From contig DRBY01000116.1 of NCBI GenBank assembly GCA_011042755.1, positions 1 through 17,432 on the forward strand: DNA of 17,432 bases, read 5' to 3'. Made by a program: the position numbers and the translations under genes. A model generated the notes under the pieces. That model did no database searches, was not told where the DNA came from, and saw nothing but the letters and a program-made list of their open reading frames with translations. Positions 13,898-17,432 of the stretch are shown here, piece by piece. This stretch comes from Thermoproteota archaeon (GTDB lineage: Archaea > Thermoproteota > Korarchaeia > Korarchaeales > Korarchaeaceae). Within the stretch, counting starts at the first letter, position 1, and every line of letters starts with the position of its first letter.

Positions 13898-14202
13898 GTG
13901 GTTACCACCTCGGTTATCGAGGACTCACCCTCCTTCATGACGGCGGCAGCCGCCACGAAGAAAGGCTTTCTCATCGCTCTTCCCAGCCCCAGGCTGCCTC
14001 CATTGTGGACAATGACCGGCACTCCAGAGAGCTGAGCCAAGTACTCTATCTCTTTCTTCAGCGTTTCGGGAGCGTTGTTAGCTAGAATGATTACCTTTGG
14101 CTTCTCACTTCCAGTCTTGAGCTGTCTGATCACCTTCCGGGCACCGACTAGAACCTTCCCAGTCGAGTACGCCAGCCATATCTCCCTATCCAGATCCGCC
14201 AC
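13894..14202 (-). CDS. rpl30e: 50S ribosomal protein L30e
   Basis: 102 residues, normal length. L30e is a large-subunit protein of the L7Ae/L30e/S12e RNA-binding fold. The start IWLAYSTGKVLVGARKVIRQ, the RNA-contact KVIILANNAPETLKKEIEYL, and SGVPVIVHNGGSLGLGRAMR with the ending FFVAAAAVMKEGE match the family. The GTG at 14202 has a near-perfect GGAGGTGA six bases upstream, embedded in the last codons of rpoA. It overlaps the NusA-like start by four bases. Confidence 0.96.
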   Translation of the reverse strand: MADLDREIWLAYSTGKVLVGARKVIRQLKTGSEKPKVIILANNAPETLKKEIEYLAQLSGVPVIVHNGGSLGLGRAMRKPFFVAAAAVMKEGESSITEVVTT

Positions 14203-14203
14203 T

Positions 14204-17200
14204 CTAAGTCACCTCCTCTCTCAGCATGCGCTCGGTCTTGCTCCAGTCCCACCTTATCTCAACACGGCCCGTGCCTACCGGTGGAGTCTGCCCCATTATT
14301 AGGGCGTCTAGCGGACCCATAATGGGGTTATCTTCTCCCTTGCGAGCCGTGTTGAGCACCACGTGATAGACCCACTCGTACGCCATCTTGCTGAGCGGGG
14401 TCTTCATCTCCGAGAAGAAGCCCGACGGAACCCCTGAGGCCTGCAGGCTCAAGGGCGTGGGCTTGCCAGTGTAGGTCATAGCGTCCGCAACCAGAGAGAC
14501 GTACCTCTGGTCTACCTCGAGTCCCTGCTCGTTGAGTATTCTCGTGAGTTCGTTGAGTATGCAGGCCCTCGCTGCCTCCACACCCAGCACCTCAAATATC
14601 TCTCTGCAGTCGTTGGTGATAGTCCTAGAGGGATCTACAAAGTCCAGCTTGATGACCTCCTTCAGGTTAGAACCCCTAGTCTTTATCACGAGCTCACCCT
14701 CGTCGGTTGCCTCAACCCAAACCCTGCTTATCCCTTCAATTCCTCTGATCCTCTTCTCGAGCACCCTCTGAGTCCACTGCCTGAGGGTCAGATAGGGCCT
14801 CTCTCTCTTAGCAGCCTCTATCATGGAAATCGACAGCTTGTCGTTATCCCTGACTTCGACGGTTCCCTTAATACCCTTCACGGCCTTCTTGAGGAAGTTC
14901 ACGAGTTCATCTAGGTCTACCCCTGAGTCGGCCATCCGTTCCCCGTCTAGCGTGAGTTCCACGCTGAACGCCAAGTTGTCTATTCTGTATTCCTTCAGGA
15001 GGTCCTTGATCTTGACTTCTCTAAGCTTCTTGGCGGCTGCCTCAGCCTTCGCCTTGTCCTTAGCGTACTCAGGCTTCAAGTATATCGTCATAGTGGGTGT
15101 GCTCGTACTCACGTAGAACACCAGCTCCTTAAATCTCTCAACTCCGTGCGTTACGTCCATGGCTAAAACTCCAGGCGCGTGGAAGGTTCGCAGAACCATC
15201 TGAGTAGTTGGCTCTGCTATGCTTTGCGCGCTGATGATGCCTATAGGCGTGAGAACCTCTACCTTCGCCTCCTCTAGCCTCCTCTTGACCTCCTCAATGA
15301 CAGCCTCCACCTCCTCTTGGGTAGCCCTAGCCTCGTGCAGCAAGTCCGCCAAGTACTCGGGAAGCTCGGCGGCCTTAACGAGTTCTTGGATCTTCTTCTT
15401 TGAGAGACCGCCGGACTTCTTCGGAGAGACCAGATCCCTGACGACCTTCTTCAGGTTGACGGGCTCCCCCTTGAATAGCTTGACGGGGTCCATCCCATCT
15501 CCTCCGAAGGCGAACTGAATTATCCTCCCCTGGCTGTCCCTGACAGTGCGGTCGTACTCGACGTAAATGTCCTTTAGCGAGTTTGCCACTCTCCTGTAGA
15601 AGTATCCGCTGTCCTCAGTCCGCCTCCCCTTGTCCACCAGGGACTCTCGGCTAGTCATTGCGTGGAACACGAACTCGGCGGGGTTGAGACCCTGCATGTA
15701 GCCGCTCTTAACGAAGCCTCTAGCCTCGAGTCTGAGGTCCCCCCTCTTGAAGTAAGATAGGGCCCTCTCCCTGAACCCCTTCTTTGGCCTGCCACTAGTC
15801 AGGACGAACCCGACCCTGCTCTTCACTGTCTGCTGTCCAACGAGCCCCATCACTTGAGCCAGGTTTGCTATGGAGCCCCTGGCTCCGGTCTTCGCCATTA
15901 TCATGGCGTGGCTCTCTGGCTTAACGTACTTGGCTATCACGTCGGTTGCCTTGGTCCTCAGGGCGTCTAGCGACCGCACTATATCGAACTCAAGCATCTG
16001 CTCTTCTAGGGTCGCTCGCAGGAGTTCCTCTTTGGTCATGTAACGTTTAGCCCCCCTCGTCCTCTCGAACTCAGCTACCTTCCTGTCCACCTCCTCGGCT
16101 GCCTTCTTGAATAGGTCCTCAAGCTCCCTTCTTGCCTCTTTAGGCAGTATGAGTTCATTGAGCGTGACCGTGACGCCGTAGAGCAGTATCGACTTGGCAG
16201 CCAGCCTGAGGAGCTTGTTGAGGAACTCGGCGGCCTTCTCTTCTCCGTAATCCCTTATCAAGATGTCTATGATCGTCTGCTTGCCCCTCACTAGCGTTCC
16301 GACAGTGCTCTCGTCGAGTACCCCGGATAGAATCTTCCCATCGATTATTAGTACGTACCCGTCTATTGGGCTCTCTGGATCTCTGCACAACTCTTTCTCC
16401 TTGCACAGCTTAGCTGTAGTCTCGTACTCCAGATCAGGAGGCAGGAGCGTGGAGATAAGCTGCTTCCCAGTCCACAGCTCTACCGGCGACTGAATCGCCG
16501 GTTCGGGCAGCTCTGTTATGCCAACGGTGGCAAGCAGTCTAGAGGCATCCTCTCTGTTGAAGACGCTTCCCTTCTTTGTCAGCAGGTAGAGTGCGGTGAT
16601 CAGGTCTTGTCTAGCTCCCACTATGCTCCCGCCTGTCCTTGGGGACAGCATGTTCTTCGTGACGCTCATCAGGTGCTTGGCCTCTATCCTGGCCTCCATC
16701 AGCTGAGGAGCGTGTAAGTTCATCTCGTCTCCGTCGAAGTCGGCGTTGTACGGAAGGCAGGTGCCCGGATGGAGCCTGAAGGTCGAGCCCGGCAGAACCT
16801 TGACTCTATGTCCCATGATGGAAAGCCTGTGGAGGGACGGCTGCCTGTTGAAGATCACGTAGTCTCCATCCATCAGGTGGCGCTCGACCACATCTCCAGG
16901 CTGGAGGCTCTCAGCTATCTCCTCAAGAAGACCCCTCGCCTTCACGACCTTAAGGCTGATGGGCATGCCGCCGCCCTTCCTGACGTAGTTAGCGCCGGGG
17001 TACTGGTCTGGACCCCTGAGAACCAGCTCCTTGAGCCACTCTATGTTGTTCTCGTTGACGTACTCAGGTATGGTAAGCGTCATGGCGATCTCGACCGGCA
17101 CGCCAACCTCGTCGATGTCGATCATTGGGTCTGGGGATATCACAGTCCTGCTGGAGAAGTCTACACGCTTGCCGACTAGGTTCTTTCTGAACCGGCCTTC

Positions 17201-17432
17201 CTTCCCCTCAAGCCTCTGGAAGGGCGTCTTCAGGGGTCTCCTGGTTCCCCTCTGCATTGCCACAGGCAGACCGGCCATGGCGTTCCGGTAGAAGACCGCA
17301 ACCCAGTACTGGAGGAGATCCCACTCGCGCTCCACGACGCTATTTGGAGCTCCCGACTTTATCGATTCGGTGAGCTTCTTGTTTGCCTTGAGGATCTCTA
17401 CCAACATGTGAGTCAGGTCGTCCTCCGCCCTC
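14204..17432 (-). CDS. rpoA: DNA-directed RNA polymerase largest subunit, unsplit A'+A'' (5' end missing)
   Basis: At least 1,075 residues in one uninterrupted frame. The 5' end lies off the right edge; EDDLTHMLVEILKANKKL is in frame at the edge, so roughly 220-240 residues are missing. A' marks are GRFRKNLVGKRVDFSSRTVI, FNRQPSLHRLSIMGHRV, the catalytic YNADFDGDEMNLHAPQ (about 16715-16751), AMIMAKTGARGSIANLAQ and GLVGQQ. The bridge-helix region follows, then without any stop the A'' part from VEVLTPIGIISAQSIAEP (about 15200-15250) to IMGQTPPVGTGRVEI. Most archaea split this subunit into two genes here; Thaumarchaeota and some relatives do not. Bridge helix and trigger loop carry unusual residues. 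It is the catalytic subunit of cellular transcription. The stop lies next to the L30e start, and rpoB is expected upstream outside the window. Confidence 0.97.
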   Translation of the reverse strand, partial: RAEDDLTHMLVEILKANKKLTESIKSGAPNSVVEREWDLLQYWVAVFYRNAMAGLPVAMQRGTRRPLKTPFQRLEGKEGRFRKNLVGKRVDFSSRTVISPDPMIDIDEVGVPVEIAMTLTIPEYVNENNIEWLKELVLRGPDQYPGANYVRKGGGMPISLKVVKARGLLEEIAESLQPGDVVERHLMDGDYVIFNRQPSLHRLSIMGHRVKVLPGSTFRLHPGTCLPYNADFDGDEMNLHAPQLMEARIEAKHLMSVTKNMLSPRTGGSIVGARQDLITALYLLTKKGSVFNREDASRLLATVGITELPEPAIQSPVELWTGKQLISTLLPPDLEYETTAKLCKEKELCRDPESPIDGYVLIIDGKILSGVLDESTVGTLVRGKQTIIDILIRDYGEEKAAEFLNKLLRLAAKSILLYGVTVTLNELILPKEARRELEDLFKKAAEEVDRKVAEFERTRGAKRYMTKEELLRATLEEQMLEFDIVRSLDALRTKATDVIAKYVKPESHAMIMAKTGARGSIANLAQVMGLVGQQTVKSRVGFVLTSGRPKKGFRERALSYFKRGDLRLEARGFVKSGYMQGLNPAEFVFHAMTSRESLVDKGRRTEDSGYFYRRVANSLKDIYVEYDRTVRDSQGRIIQFAFGGDGMDPVKLFKGEPVNLKKVVRDLVSPKKSGGLSKKKIQELVKAAELPEYLADLLHEARATQEEVEAVIEEVKRRLEEAKVEVLTPIGIISAQSIAEPTTQMVLRTFHAPGVLAMDVTHGVERFKELVFYVSTSTPTMTIYLKPEYAKDKAKAEAAAKKLREVKIKDLLKEYRIDNLAFSVELTLDGERMADSGVDLDELVNFLKKAVKGIKGTVEVRDNDKLSISMIEAAKRERPYLTLRQWTQRVLEKRIRGIEGISRVWVEATDEGELVIKTRGSNLKEVIKLDFVDPSRTITNDCREIFEVLGVEAARACILNELTRILNEQGLEVDQRYVSLVADAMTYTGKPTPLSLQASGVPSGFFSEMKTPLSKMAYEWVYHVVLNTARKGEDNPIMGPLDALIMGQTPPVGTGRVEIRWDWSKTERMLREEVT
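14209..14216 (-). promoter_or_regulatory. Strong ribosome binding site of L30e inside rpoA
   Basis: On the - strand this reads GGAGGTGA, the strongest Shine-Dalgarno match I saw in the window. It stands six bases before the L30e GTG at 14202 and within the last coding triplets of rpoA. Confidence 0.75.

Noticed and set aside
1..17432. tRNA, rRNA, CRISPR array, insertion sequence, integrase or long repeats
   Set aside because: Reading the gaps between genes (all under about 80 bp, apart from the stretch 4573-4736 that holds the small ORF) showed no cloverleaf, repeat-spacer pattern, inverted repeat ends or transposase frame.

Overview
This window is archaeal chromosome, probably from a thermophilic member of the TACK group. 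The evidence is a thermosome (group II chaperonin), archaeal/eukaryotic-type ribosomal proteins (S8e, S30e, L30e, archaeal S7 and S12), box C/D and H/ACA RNP proteins (Nop5, fibrillarin, Gar1), an Sm-like protein, archaeal Trm1 and a DUF460 protein. Shine-Dalgarno sites are of the GGTGAT / GGAGGTGA type and upstream boxes look like archaeal TATA elements. S30e argues against most Euryarchaeota. The RNA polymerase largest subunit is one unsplit gene (A' and A'' joined), as in Thaumarchaeota and some relatives and unlike typical Crenarchaeota and Euryarchaeota. I cannot fix the phylum from sequence alone; a korarchaeal, aigarchaeal or thaumarchaeal-type lineage is a reasonable guess.

Layout. 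1-625 (+) is the 3' part of a thermosome gene. 644-3783 (-) is a three-gene membrane operon: two paralogous single-pass proteins with ~250-residue outer domains, then a multi-pass protein resembling Wzy-type oligosaccharide repeat-unit polymerases. It diverges at a near-symmetrical TATA box from S8e and gar1 (3861-4572, +). Gar1 is followed by a 58-codon cysteine-motif ORF (4589-4765) that resembles the Fe-S tail of TFE-beta/RPC34. Converging on it is trm1 (4737-5933, -), which is divergent from a THEP1-like NTPase (5951-6490, +) across only 17 bp. 6492-10610 (-) holds, in transcription order, a DUF460 RNase H-like coiled-coil protein, S30e, Nop5 and fibrillarin. A second near-symmetrical TATA box separates DUF460 from a secreted, sequon-rich, C-terminally anchored protein (10682-11977, +). 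An Sm-like gene (11980-12219, -) follows, then the RNA polymerase/ribosome operon rpoA - L30e - NusA-like - S12 - S7 (12293 to the right edge, -).

How it fits together. Nearly everything intracellular concerns RNA: transcription (RpoA, NusA-like, possible TFE-beta-like ORF), translation (S7, S12, L30e, S8e, S30e), rRNA/tRNA modification (Nop5, fibrillarin, Gar1, Trm1) and RNA binding (Sm-like). The non-informational parts are the membrane/polymerase-like operon and the secreted glycoprotein-like gene. These two, together with unusual substitutions in the RpoA bridge helix and trigger loop, the small cysteine-motif ORF, and single substitutions in fibrillarin and S12, are the points most worth a second look. 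The window is very compact: no gap exceeds about 80 bp, and I saw no tRNA, rRNA, CRISPR, insertion sequence or long repeat.
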